Shown piece by piece: positions 51,756 to 60,567 of a stretch of 64,000 nt of DNA; position 1 is the first letter of the stretch, and each line of letters begins with the position of its first letter. Source of the stretch: Bdellovibrionales bacterium (GTDB taxonomy: Bacteria > Bdellovibrionota > UBA1018); the NCBI GenBank assembly GCA_016786465.1, contig JAEUWC010000024.1, forward strand, positions 62,001-126,000, given 5' to 3'. The translations under genes were made by a program, and so were the position numbers. Under the pieces are notes generated by a model that made no database searches, was not told the origin of the DNA, and saw only the letters and a list, made by a program, of their open reading frames with translations.

Positions 51756-53501
51756 ATGTACCAGCTTCGCGACTACCAGCAAGCCGCGGCCGAACAGGTC
51801 ATTCGCTATTTCAAACGAAAGCGTGAACCCGCAGTCGTGGTTTTGCCCACTGGGGCTGGCAAAAGTTTAGTGATTGCCGAATTGGCACGACTTGCCAAAG
51901 GCCGAGTCCTGATTCTGGCCCACGTTAAAGAATTGGTGGAACAGAATTACCAAAAGTACGTTGCCCATGGACTGCCGGCCGGGATTTTTTCAGCAAGTCT
52001 AGGGAAGAAAGACTGGAATCAAAAAGCCATCTTCGGAAGCGTGCAATCGATCGCGCGTGCACCGGCTGAATTTTTCGAAGACTTTTCGCTTTTGATCATC
52101 GATGAATGCCATCGCGTCGCCGACGAAGGGGAAACCCAGTATCAAGAAGTCATGAAAAAACTGCGCGAAAAGAACCCAACCCTTTGTGTCCTGGGTTTGA
52201 CGGCAACCCCGTACCGCCTGGGCCTGGGTTGGATCTATGAATATTCGCAAGCGGGCGAACTGAAAACCGAACAGCCTAGGTTCTTTAAGCAGTGCGTTTA
52301 TGAACTGCCGCTTTCTTACATGATCAAGAATCGGTACCTGACGCCGCCGGTGAAAATCGATCATCCGGTGACCAGCTACGATTTTTCAGAACTGACCGAA
52401 AAAGGCCGAATGTACACGGCCGCAGAAGTTGAAGAAATCTTAAAAACCCAGAAGCGCTTAACCCCATTGATCATCAACAACATCGTCGATATCGCTGAAC
52501 GCTTTCATCGCCAGGGTGTCATGATCTTTAGCGCATCAGTCCGGCACGCTGAAGAAATCATGACTTATTTGCCCAAAGATCAGGCCAGGCTTGTGGTGGG
52601 TGGAACCGAAATCAGCGAAAGGGATCGCACGGTCGAAGATTTCAAGCAAAAGAAGTTCAAGTACGTGGTCAACGTTTCGGTCTTGACGACCGGTTTTGAT
52701 GCACCTCACGTGGACATGATCGCAATTCTTAGACCCACCGAATCCAATAGTTTGTATCAGCAGATCATCGGCCGGGGACTTCGTTTGTCCGAAGGCAAAA
52801 AGGAATGTTACGTCTTGGATTACACGGGGATGGGACATGACATTTACGCTCCAGAAATCAGCGATCGCCGCCCCAAAAAAGACACCGTTCCCGTTTTCGT
52901 ACCCTGTCCCCAATGTGGTTTTGAAAATTCTTTTTGGGGTTACACCAACGAAGATGGCGAAGTTTTGGAACATTTCGGACGCAAGTGCCGAGGCGCCGTC
53001 GAAGATCCTGCAACCTTGGAAATCAAGAAATGCGGATTTCGGTTTCGTCTGAAGCTTTGTCACAGCTGTGGCGCCGAAAATGATCTGACCGCGCAGGCTT
53101 GCACAGAATGCCATGCGACGCTGGTTGACGCCGAAGCGAAATTGAAACAGGCGCGACTGTCCAAAGACGCGCATGTGATGACCCCCGACCGCATCACCTT
53201 TGAAGAACGAACCGATAAGAACGGTAAGCCGTTTCTAGAAATTCGATATTACGATTATGACGGGCAATACATCAGCGAAGCCCATTTCTTTGGAAGCCCG
53301 GCTTCGATCAAGAAGTTCAACGTGAACTTTCTGCGATCGCATTTAAAAAAGCCCGAATTAGCACCCGGTTTCCAGAATCCCTTTGACGTGATCCAGTACA
53401 AAGTTCTTTTCCGCCTTCCTGCGTTTGTGATTGCGCGCAAGAAGGACAAGTACTGGCAAGTCACTGAAAAAGTTTTTTCGGAAGAACTGACTCGCGGCTA
53501 G
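51756..53501 (+). CDS. radD: RadD-type superfamily 2 DNA helicase
   Basis: A 581-residue helicase, close to the 586 residues of E. coli RadD (YejH). The motifs are in order: Q-motif region YQLRDYQQAAAEQ, Walker A LPTGAGKS, DEAH-type box IIDECH, TATPYR (motif III), VVNVSVLTTGFDAPHVD (V) and QIIGRGLRLSEG (VI). A cysteine cluster follows (CPQCGF, KCRG, KCGFRF, CHSCGAEN, CTEC), as in RadD. RadD takes part in DNA double-strand break and recombination-intermediate repair with RecA. It stands alone between convergent neighbours. Confidence 0.9.
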   Translation: MYQLRDYQQAAAEQVIRYFKRKREPAVVVLPTGAGKSLVIAELARLAKGRVLILAHVKELVEQNYQKYVAHGLPAGIFSASLGKKDWNQKAIFGSVQSIARAPAEFFEDFSLLIIDECHRVADEGETQYQEVMKKLREKNPTLCVLGLTATPYRLGLGWIYEYSQAGELKTEQPRFFKQCVYELPLSYMIKNRYLTPPVKIDHPVTSYDFSELTEKGRMYTAAEVEEILKTQKRLTPLIINNIVDIAERFHRQGVMIFSASVRHAEEIMTYLPKDQARLVVGGTEISERDRTVEDFKQKKFKYVVNVSVLTTGFDAPHVDMIAILRPTESNSLYQQIIGRGLRLSEGKKECYVLDYTGMGHDIYAPEISDRRPKKDTVPVFVPCPQCGFENSFWGYTNEDGEVLEHFGRKCRGAVEDPATLEIKKCGFRFRLKLCHSCGAENDLTAQACTECHATLVDAEAKLKQARLSKDAHVMTPDRITFEERTDKNGKPFLEIRYYDYDGQYISEAHFFGSPASIKKFNVNFLRSHLKKPELAPGFQNPFDVIQYKVLFRLPAFVIARKKDKYWQVTEKVFSEELTRG

Positions 53502-53872
53502 GCGAAACGAAATCCAGCCTGGATCAAAAGATCCCTGGCTTTGGAATAGCTTCCTTGCTTGATCAGCAAATAGTCGGTGTTGAAGGTTGAAACTGCAAAG
53601 ATGCTGATCTTGCCGTCGGCTAGGGGGGCTGCGATTGAAAAAAGAACCCCGGTCAAAGAAAAGTCCAGTGGGCCAACCACCTGGATGCATTTCCATCCGT
53701 CTTCGCGCTTGAAGTCGCCCATCGGAACTTGATCCGTTTCGCAAACAATTGAAACTTCTTCGGGGGTTCGGGTGACGGAAAAAAATCCTCGAATTCCAGA
53801 AAAGTCGGGAAGCGGGGAATCTGGATGTAGCTGAAAAACGGTCAAGGCCGTGCCAAGTTCTTTTAGGTCCAA
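53498..53872 (-). CDS. ACT-domain protein
   Basis: A 124-residue protein with tandem ACT-like halves: GFFSVTRTPEEVSIVCETDQVP, then GWKCIQVVGPLDFSLTGVLFSIAAPLADGKISIFAVSTFNTDYLLI. These are typical of the amino-acid-binding CASTOR-type ACT group. It likely binds a small ligand, perhaps an amino acid. The start overlaps the zincin gene stop, and the 3' end overlaps radD by 4 bases. Confidence 0.88.
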   Translation of the reverse strand: MDLKELGTALTVFQLHPDSPLPDFSGIRGFFSVTRTPEEVSIVCETDQVPMGDFKREDGWKCIQVVGPLDFSLTGVLFSIAAPLADGKISIFAVSTFNTDYLLIKQGSYSKARDLLIQAGFRFA

Positions 53873-54654
53873 GAAAAAGCCCCCGTCGGAAGTTCATGCA
53901 TTTGGCGAAGGCTTAGGGATTTCGCATGGGGCATTTGCGCGATTTCGTGCGCAGCCCAATAGTAATGAGTCCGCGACGGACTGCCGCGGGCGACGCGTGA
54001 TGGGCTGTAGAAGGACCAAACATCCTGATCTGTTTGAAGACATTGCCGAAGGGATGTGTCTATCGCCGGGTGATTCTTTAGGCACCAATCCCATTCGTCT
54101 TCTTCATAAAAATGATGGATTCTAGGTTCGATTTCCGGAAATACCTTTTGAGAAAACCAGGTCGCCAAACCTTCACTGGCCAGGTGTTCTTCAGCCGTGG
54201 ATGCGTTGAGGTATTCTTTTCGCGTGACTTCTTTTAAGGGTTTTCCCAAGTGCCCCCAAACCGCTGGCGCATGATCGCGGTAGACATGCGAAAGTTCATG
54301 CGCGGTCAAAGCCCGCAGGTAATTGATATCGGCATCAGGAAAATCGATTCCCAAAAGAACATGGTGGTGCCCCCGGTCATAGCGCGCAAAGCCGTCAAAG
54401 TCCCCAAAACTGGGCATCAGAACCAGGGTTCCCGTTAACGACGCCTGCAAATGGCCTTCAACTTTTGCCAAAATGGATGGAGCTTCTTGAAGAAGTTTTT
54501 CGGCAGTCGTTTGATTGGCTTTTGCGGGCTTTGAAGTCAGCCAGCGAGCTACTGACTTTTGCGTAATTCCCCAGCTTTCGGCCAAATCGGGATAGCCTTC
54601 TAGGGTGGGGATCTGTCCATTTTGCATGGGACTGTATAGGTCGATGATGTTCAT
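53863..54654 (-). CDS. Putative zinc-dependent peptidase (HELSH, DUF2268-like)
   Basis: A 263-residue cytoplasmic-looking protein with a zinc-binding box H119-E-L-S-H123 and a Glu161 in LASEGLAT, an HEXXH plus downstream EGLA arrangement seen in DUF2268-type gluzincin-like peptidases. The N-terminal 45 residues resemble a small HTH (LAESWGITQKSVARWLT). The C-terminal 100 residues are Trp/His-rich. It overlaps the ACT gene, so the two are probably expressed together. The substrate is unknown. Confidence 0.7.
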   Translation of the reverse strand: MNIIDLYSPMQNGQIPTLEGYPDLAESWGITQKSVARWLTSKPAKANQTTAEKLLQEAPSILAKVEGHLQASLTGTLVLMPSFGDFDGFARYDRGHHHVLLGIDFPDADINYLRALTAHELSHVYRDHAPAVWGHLGKPLKEVTRKEYLNASTAEEHLASEGLATWFSQKVFPEIEPRIHHFYEEDEWDWCLKNHPAIDTSLRQCLQTDQDVWSFYSPSRVARGSPSRTHYYWAAHEIAQMPHAKSLSLRQMHELPTGAFSWT

Positions 54655-54682
54655 CTGGGTTTAGGGTACCATTTTTCTGGTC

Positions 54683-55726
54683 ATGAAAGAACGGAACGAA
54701 GCATTTGATTTGCTGCGCGGTGTAGCCATCGCGATGGTGATGATTCATCACCTGCATCTGGGGGCTTTACCCAGTTGGCTTCGTGAATCTTGGACGGGGG
54801 TGGATCTTTTCTTCGTCCTTTCCGGCTATTTTGTGACGAAGTCCTTTTCCGGGTGGATAGACAACCCAGGCGCCGGCGCAACTTGGCGCACCCGGTTGGG
54901 GGCTGCGTTTCGGTACATCCTTAGACGGATGATGCGAATCTTGCCCCCTGCTTTTTTGTGGGCCGCCCTTTCGGTTTTGGCGGCTGGATTTTTCAACCGT
55001 GGCGCAGGATTTGGGAACCCCGATCAAGTTTGGCAGGAATTTCTGGCCGTTCTTCGTTTGGATTACAATTACTTTTCAGTCAAAACGGGTTTCGACAAGC
55101 TGGGCTATTACTGGAGCCTAGCTGTCGAAGAACATGTGTACGTCGTTTTGCCTTTTTTCTTGATCGCGGTTCGTCGACCTGCATTTCGGGTCATCGGCTT
55201 TGCCTTAGTGATCGTGACTTGTTTTGCCTTGCGGTGGATTGCGGTCGATCAGGGCGCTTCGTTTTCGTCGCTTTGGTACCTGACGCATTATCGGGCTGAA
55301 ACCATTGCGTGGGGATCGTTGCTGGCCATCTGGAATTTTCGGGGTCCAAAAATTCCAGCCCTGTTTCGTCCGGGCCTGGGTCTGATTTGCCTAGGTTATC
55401 TTTGGACCGCGCCTTCATTTCTTTCAAAGAATCAGTTGGGTTATTTTGGATTCACGACTTTCGCCGTTGTTTCCGCGCTTCTGATGACTTTGGGTGCGAA
55501 TTCAGAAATCGGGATGCGGAGCCGTTTTGTGGGTGCGTGGGCGACGCTTGGGCGAAGGTCTTATTCACTGTACCTGATGCACATTCCGGTTTGGACGCTT
55601 GTCACCGAAATTCTAGGTCATGGGAATTTGGCGCTGTCGTTTTTGGCGCTTGGGGTTTTATCTGAAATTCATTACCGCTGGGTGGAACTGCCCTTGATTC
55701 GACTAGGTCAACGTTGGTTTTTTTGA
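54683..55726 (+). CDS. Acyltransferase-3 (OafA/YrhL-type) membrane protein
   Basis: A 347-residue integral membrane protein with the family opening EAFDLLRGVAIAMVMIHHLHLG, GVDLFFVLSGYFVTKSF and RMMRILPPAF, followed by about nine more helices. It has the internal LGYYWSLAVEEHVYVVLPFF, where WSLAVEEH is the family signature. Such enzymes acylate sugars of LPS, peptidoglycan or surface polymers from the cytoplasmic side. It has no linked glycan gene here. The 3' end overlaps the VOC gene. Confidence 0.92.
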   Translation: MKERNEAFDLLRGVAIAMVMIHHLHLGALPSWLRESWTGVDLFFVLSGYFVTKSFSGWIDNPGAGATWRTRLGAAFRYILRRMMRILPPAFLWAALSVLAAGFFNRGAGFGNPDQVWQEFLAVLRLDYNYFSVKTGFDKLGYYWSLAVEEHVYVVLPFFLIAVRRPAFRVIGFALVIVTCFALRWIAVDQGASFSSLWYLTHYRAETIAWGSLLAIWNFRGPKIPALFRPGLGLICLGYLWTAPSFLSKNQLGYFGFTTFAVVSALLMTLGANSEIGMRSRFVGAWATLGRRSYSLYLMHIPVWTLVTEILGHGNLALSFLALGVLSEIHYRWVELPLIRLGQRWFF

Positions 55727-56256
55727 AATTCAGATTGATGAAGCCAAGCTGCGTCTCGCGGTGGACGTTTTGTGACGCTCCATTCAGCAAGCATTTTCGG
55801 AGCGATTTCTTTCAGCTGCGCCAGCTGACTAGGCGACCCGGTCGCGCAGGTCAGTTCAACCCGATGTCCGTCCGGATCAAAGAAATAGATCGAACGTATG
55901 ATTCCATGATCCGTTATTCCGACGACTTCAAGTCCGTCGGCTTCAAGCTGTTTTTTGGCCTGATCCAAAGCCTGGGAATCAGCGACCTGAAAGGCGATGT
56001 GTTGAACCCACTTAGGGGTGTTTCGATCGCGGTCCATCGGAGGGCTTCCCGTGATTTCAAAAAAAGCCAGAATATTGCCATGCCCGGCATCTAAAAACAC
56101 GTGCATGTAGGGATCGGGTTCCTTGGTTGAAGGAACGCGGTCTTCGGCAATGCAGACCATCAGATCCATGTTCAGGTGCTTTTTATAAAAATCGACCGTT
56201 CTTTTGGCATCCGAACACCGGTAAGCCACGTGATGAATTTGTTGGATCTGAATCAT
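55708..56256 (-). CDS. VOC-family dioxygenase/glyoxalase-like protein
   Basis: A 182-residue protein opening IQQIHHVAYRCSDAKRTVDFYKKHLNM, with WVQHIAFQVADSQAL and SIYFFDPDGHRVELTCA, where the first His, the second His and the Glu fit VOC metal ligands. AAGG precedes the ATG. A short C-terminal tail extends beyond the usual length. The exact reaction is not determinable. It is next to and in line with the CoA-transferase gene (35-base gap), which may suggest a linked catabolic step. Confidence 0.85.
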   Translation of the reverse strand: MIQIQQIHHVAYRCSDAKRTVDFYKKHLNMDLMVCIAEDRVPSTKEPDPYMHVFLDAGHGNILAFFEITGSPPMDRDRNTPKWVQHIAFQVADSQALDQAKKQLEADGLEVVGITDHGIIRSIYFFDPDGHRVELTCATGSPSQLAQLKEIAPKMLAEWSVTKRPPRDAAWLHQSEFQKNQR

Positions 56257-56291
56257 AAGGGGACCTTTCTAATTGCCGTTGAATATTCGGT

Positions 56292-57557
56292 TTAATGAAA
56301 AAGCTGATGCCAGCTTCGGGCTAGCATTTCGCGGTCATCCGGATGCGAAATCCCAATCAGGGCCTTTGCTCTTTGTTCTAACGTCTTTCCATACAAGTCC
56401 ACGGCCCCGTATTCGGTGATCACGTGGTGAACATGGGCGCGCGTCGTGACCACCCCGGCGCCAGCCTGCAAGGTGGGAACAATTCGCGCAGTGCCGTGAC
56501 GGGTTCGACTGGTCAGGGCAATGATCGGTTTTCCGCCCGGGGATAAAGAAGCGCCGCGAATGAAGTCCATTTGCCCACCCGCGCCCGAAATAATTTTATG
56601 GCCGATCGAATCCGCGCAGACTTGGCCGGTTAGATCAATTTCCACTGCCGAATTGATGGCCACCACTTTTGGGTTTCTGGCGATGTTCACTGGGTTATTG
56701 ACGTACGCAATGTCTAGGCAAACGGTCATCGGGTTATCGTCAACAAACCGATAAAGGTCTTTTGATCCCATCATGAAGCCGGCAACGGTTTTTCCGGGAT
56801 GGATCTTTTTTCTGGAATTGTCGACGACCCCAAGGCGCATCAATTCAAGCGCACCATTGGTCCACATTTCAGTGTGAATTCCCAGGTGTCTGCGGTCTTT
56901 CAAAGCACCCAAGACCGCATCTGGAATCGACCCGATGCCCATCTGCAAAGTGGATCCGTCTTCGATCAGGTTTGCGGTCAAGCGCGCTATGGACTTTTCT
57001 TCTTCACTGGCCTGACTGGGTTTGCTTTCTGGAAGTTCCGCGTCGACTTCGACGGCAAAGTGAATCCGATCGCGGTGAATGAATCCATCCCCGTGAACGC
57101 GGGGCATCTTGGGGTTGATTTGCGCGATAATCAGCGGGGCTGAATCCAGGGCCGCCAGGGTGATGTCCACACTGGTTCCAAGCGAACAAAAGCCGTTTGC
57201 ATCAGGCGGCGAAACATGAATCATCGCCACGTCAATGGGATAGCGGCCCGAACGAAGCAGCGCGGGAATTTCTGATAGGAAGCAGGGGATGTAGTCCACC
57301 TGACCGGGGCGAAATTTTGAACGCATGTTCTGGCCGACAAAAAAGGCAGAAACCCGGAAGTTCTTCTGAAACCTAGGTTCTGCGTACTTGGCCGGCCCGA
57401 AAGTATGAAGATGAGTGATTTCAACATCCGAAAGGCGGTCTGCCTGTAAAACCAGTTCGTCAATCAAGGTTCCCGGTGTCGCAGCCGCCCCCTGAATAAA
57501 GACGCGCTGGTGGGATTGAATTTTCGAAATGGCTTCTTTTGCAGACTGGATTTTCAT
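56292..57557 (-). CDS. Acetyl-CoA hydrolase/transferase-family CoA-transferase
   Basis: From the ATG at 57557 this is 421 residues, the normal family length. Longer readings that continue upstream are antisense to the CBS gene and look spurious; a GTG start inside 57558-57720 cannot be excluded. Family landmarks are VFIQGAAATPGTLIDEL, DVAMIHVSPPDANGFCSLGTSVD, TLQMGIGSIPDAVL, the catalytic Glu region GIHTEMWTNGA and SGAGGQMDFIRGASLSPGGKP. These enzymes move CoA between acetate and other acids such as 4-hydroxybutyrate or propionate. The acceptor is not known. Confidence 0.92.
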   Translation of the reverse strand: MKIQSAKEAISKIQSHQRVFIQGAAATPGTLIDELVLQADRLSDVEITHLHTFGPAKYAEPRFQKNFRVSAFFVGQNMRSKFRPGQVDYIPCFLSEIPALLRSGRYPIDVAMIHVSPPDANGFCSLGTSVDITLAALDSAPLIIAQINPKMPRVHGDGFIHRDRIHFAVEVDAELPESKPSQASEEEKSIARLTANLIEDGSTLQMGIGSIPDAVLGALKDRRHLGIHTEMWTNGALELMRLGVVDNSRKKIHPGKTVAGFMMGSKDLYRFVDDNPMTVCLDIAYVNNPVNIARNPKVVAINSAVEIDLTGQVCADSIGHKIISGAGGQMDFIRGASLSPGGKPIIALTSRTRHGTARIVPTLQAGAGVVTTRAHVHHVITEYGAVDLYGKTLEQRAKALIGISHPDDREMLARSWHQLFH

Positions 57558-57743
57558 TTGTTCTGAATTGAACCCGATCGCTTCCGGATCGCAAGCAAAG
57601 TCTTGGATAGGATTTTCGGCTTGGGACGAATCGACCCGTTCGGATTGGACTTTTTGACCACCACGCAGGCCCAAGTCGAATCCATCGGCCAAGGACCCAG
57701 GCACGGTGATTGCTTTGCCTAAGGAAAGAACAAAGGGGAGTCT

Positions 57744-58226
57744 ATGGAACATCCGAATGCAAATGAAGTCATGAGCAAGCATTTGATCACGATCGGGTAC
57801 GAAGACGCGCTGGAAGCGGCGTACGAAAAAATGCAGAATAAACGAATTCGGCATCTGGCTGTGGCAGACGAATTTGGCGCTGTGATTGGTGTGATCAGTG
57901 ATCGCGACATTCAACGCGCGATGAAGCCCAAGAAGAACAAGTACGACATGGAATACACCTTTGATTCCAAACACCGCGTCAAGGACTACATGAGCTTTCC
58001 TGCGCTTCAGGTCCGGGCGGATGTTCAAGTGGCTGAAATCGTCGAACGCATGCTGAAAGAAAAAGTTTCTGCGTTCTTGGTCACGGAACGCCACACTCCG
58101 GTTGGGATTGTCACCACAGACGATCTGTTGAAACTTTTAGGACGCATTTTGCAAGAAGACGGTCCAAGCGGAAAAATGAAGTTTTCGCTGGGCGAACTGA
58201 TTTTTGGGGATTACGGCGGCGTCTAG
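57744..58226 (+). CDS. Tandem CBS-domain protein
   Basis: A 160-residue protein with AAGGGGAGTCT before the ATG. The first CBS domain includes VMSKHLITIGYEDALEAAYEKM and VIGVISDRDIQRAM; the second includes VKDYMSFPALQVRADVQVAEI and PVGIVTTDDLLKLLGRIL. A charged insert separates them. It likely senses adenylate nucleotides. It differs from the CBS protein at 20588 and is not in an operon with a known effector; it is divergent from the CoA-transferase gene. Confidence 0.92.
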   Translation: MEHPNANEVMSKHLITIGYEDALEAAYEKMQNKRIRHLAVADEFGAVIGVISDRDIQRAMKPKKNKYDMEYTFDSKHRVKDYMSFPALQVRADVQVAEIVERMLKEKVSAFLVTERHTPVGIVTTDDLLKLLGRILQEDGPSGKMKFSLGELIFGDYGGV

Positions 58227-59164
58227 GCCGCAACGACGTGCTGAAAAAAGGTCGACTTCTTGTCTTCCAAAACGGCTTGGAAAAGGTTCAAATCCGTTTC
58301 GGGCGTCTTCAGCCAGCGTTCCAGGTTTTCAGGCTTTAAGATAATCGGGGTTCGGTCATGGCCGGCGGCCGCGACTTCTGGATTGGGTTCGTCCGTGATC
58401 AAGGCAAAAGACCAAAGGGGAAACTTTCCTTCGGTGTTCAGGTCAAAGATGCACGGAACGATCATCCGATCTGAATCCTGCGGATCAAACCGCAAAACGA
58501 CGTTTTTGGATTCAGTCCCGTCGACGGTCCGCTTGACGTTTTCCCAAAAGCTTTTCATTTGGAACACGCCGTGGTTACGGCCGAAAATGGGCTTCCAAAA
58601 AGATCCGCCCAAATTGTCGCGTCTAGCGTTGTAACAACCGCTGTATTTCTTATCGAAGTCTTCTTGAAACCCCTTGGGTCGAAGCAAGTATCGAAAAGGA
58701 GCAACCCAGCGTTGACCGTCTTTTTGGTAAACCAAGCTGGCGTAATGTCCTGGATAAATTCTAGAATCTGTTTCCGAAATCGATCCTGATCGTAGGACAT
58801 CGATTTTGACCTTAAGTCGTTCCATTTTTCCCAGGGCAATTCGTTGGTCGTTCTGAGCTTTTTTGGTGACCTTAGCCATCAACGACCGTTCCGCACCGGC
58901 CAAGCGATCTTCGTTTTCAAGCAGTTCTTTTTCTAATTGGGCCAGTTCCAGTTGATGGTAGGCGCGAATGTTTTTTGCAATATTCAATTCAACCAGGGAC
59001 GTCGGCCGTTCAAGAAAAGATGCTTCAATCCCGCGCGGAATCTTCGCGCCATAGCCGTTTAGGCGCGCTGTGAAAAGGTCGTCAAATTGTTGAAGCTGGA
59101 TTCGCGCATCAAATGCCAAGCCTAGATCTTTTGCGTTCTGGGTGACCAATGCGGAATAGCACAT
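58223..59164 (-). CDS. SRAP/HMCES-family protein (SOS-associated peptidase fold)
   Basis: A 313-residue member of the longer SRAP branch. The catalytic Cys2 is exposed after removal of Met (MCYSALV). A helical, charged insert (about 60-125) is followed by the core: CYNARRDNLGGSFWKPIFGRNHG, the Glu in FWENV and the His in AAAGHDRTPIILKPENLERWL. Family enzymes form a DNA-protein crosslink with abasic sites to shield them during replication. The AAAGHDR and NARRDN elements match the long variant. No SOS box was identified upstream. It overlaps the CBS gene end by 4 bases. Confidence 0.85.
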   Translation of the reverse strand: MCYSALVTQNAKDLGLAFDARIQLQQFDDLFTARLNGYGAKIPRGIEASFLERPTSLVELNIAKNIRAYHQLELAQLEKELLENEDRLAGAERSLMAKVTKKAQNDQRIALGKMERLKVKIDVLRSGSISETDSRIYPGHYASLVYQKDGQRWVAPFRYLLRPKGFQEDFDKKYSGCYNARRDNLGGSFWKPIFGRNHGVFQMKSFWENVKRTVDGTESKNVVLRFDPQDSDRMIVPCIFDLNTEGKFPLWSFALITDEPNPEVAAAGHDRTPIILKPENLERWLKTPETDLNLFQAVLEDKKSTFFQHVVAA

Positions 59165-59174
59165 GGGGCAGTGA

Positions 59175-60518
59175 CTAGGCCTTTCGCCGAAAGAAGAAAT
59201 AGACGGGCAACCCCGCCATGATAAAAACTAGACCGATTAGGGTCGATTTCGGAGAAGTGTAAATCGTATTGACCAAAAGCAGAAGACCCATGGCGATGAA
59301 AATGCCAGGCAAGACCGGATAACCCAAGACCCGATACGGCCTGGGCAGGTTGGGTTTCTGCCGTCTGAGCTTAAATACGACGCTGGTCACCATGGCGTAA
59401 AAGATCCACGACGAAAAGACGACGTAATCCGTCAGCTGGTCAAAAGTCCCAGAAAGTGCAAGCGCCGACGCAACCCCGGCCTGAATCAATACGGCATTCA
59501 TAGGAACATGGGTTTTTGGATGAAGCTTGGCTAGGCCCTTTAGAAAAAGTCCATCTTGTGCCATCGCAAAAGGCACACGGGCATTGGTCATGATGGATCC
59601 ATTCATGGCCCCGATCGCAGAAAAAACAAAAGCGATCGACAGAATCTGGGTTCCTTGATTTCCAAGAAAAGTCACGGCTGCCAAAGTCGCAACCGGCAAC
59701 GCATCCGGGTGCGCGGTCGAATTTGCCTGAAGGATTTCAGAAAACGGCAGTGCGTAGAAATACGAAAGGTTGGAAAGGCCATAAATCAAAAGAACCAAGG
59801 CCAATCCGATGCCAAAGGACTTTGGAATGTTTCGGTTGGGATCTTTCATTTCTCCGGCCACCATGGCCAGATTGTTCCAGCCATCAAACGCCCAAAGGGC
59901 GGCCAGGACCGCACTGCCGAATGCCGAAAAAAATTCCGGCGTCTTTGTCGGCGTTAGGCTGGCTGGCGTTGAAAGGTGGGCCCAGCTTCCGGTTTTTGAA
60001 AAAATAAAAATTCCGATGACCAGGCCCAAGATGATCGTGAACTTGACGGCGGTCATGATCGAATTCAGCGTTCCACCAAAAGCGACGCTTAAACAGTTCA
60101 CCAGTGAAAACCAAAGAATCAAAAAAACCGCAACGTAAGGCAGGTATGCGGTTCCAAAATTCAAAGCCGCTGAAAGAAAAGTAGCAGCGCCGACCGCATA
60201 GGCAGCAATGGAACCAGGCGATCCGATCCAAAAGCGCATCCAGCCGTACATGAAGGCAAAAAGTTCGCCGTGTCCCTCCTTCAAATAGACGTACTCGCCA
60301 CCGGCTTTTGGAAAAATGGCGCCCAGTTCCGCATACGCAAGCGCTCCCATCAGCGAAAGCGCGCCGGCCACGACCCAAGCCAAAAGCACCCAGGTGGGGC
60401 TTCCCACGGCCTGCGACATCGTGGAAGTTTTCAAAAAGATTCCTGTCCCGACGATTCCGCCGACGACTAGACTGATTGAATCGGTTAGACCTAGGTCGCG
60501 TTTAAGTTCAGTTGCCAT
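59175..60518 (-). CDS. Amino-acid permease (APC superfamily)
   Basis: A 447-residue transporter with twelve helices and the APC signature LVVGGIVGTGIFLKTSTMS in helix 1, FPKAGGEYVYLKEGHGELF in helix 3 and FDGWNNLAMVAGEMKDPNRNIPKS in the helix 6 loop, which resemble the LAT subgroup. It moves amino acids across the inner membrane, by exchange or proton symport. The start is the ATG at 60518; the divergent hydrolase gene begins 50 bases away. Confidence 0.92.
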   Translation of the reverse strand: MATELKRDLGLTDSISLVVGGIVGTGIFLKTSTMSQAVGSPTWVLLAWVVAGALSLMGALAYAELGAIFPKAGGEYVYLKEGHGELFAFMYGWMRFWIGSPGSIAAYAVGAATFLSAALNFGTAYLPYVAVFLILWFSLVNCLSVAFGGTLNSIMTAVKFTIILGLVIGIFIFSKTGSWAHLSTPASLTPTKTPEFFSAFGSAVLAALWAFDGWNNLAMVAGEMKDPNRNIPKSFGIGLALVLLIYGLSNLSYFYALPFSEILQANSTAHPDALPVATLAAVTFLGNQGTQILSIAFVFSAIGAMNGSIMTNARVPFAMAQDGLFLKGLAKLHPKTHVPMNAVLIQAGVASALALSGTFDQLTDYVVFSSWIFYAMVTSVVFKLRRQKPNLPRPYRVLGYPVLPGIFIAMGLLLLVNTIYTSPKSTLIGLVFIMAGLPVYFFFRRKA

Positions 60519-60567
60519 ATCGAGTAGACGTTTAATTCAGTCTGTAACAATGGTACTGGATTCGAAC

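Noticed and set aside
57558-58094. N-terminal extension of the CoA-transferase frame
   Set aside because: It is antisense to the well-supported CBS gene and has no family similarity; the normal length is reached from the ATG at 57557.
58223-59164. Loss of the catalytic Glu in the SRAP protein (GVFQM in place of GFYEW)
   Set aside because: In the long SRAP branch the acid is in the following FYEN-type motif; here FWEN (Glu208) keeps it.
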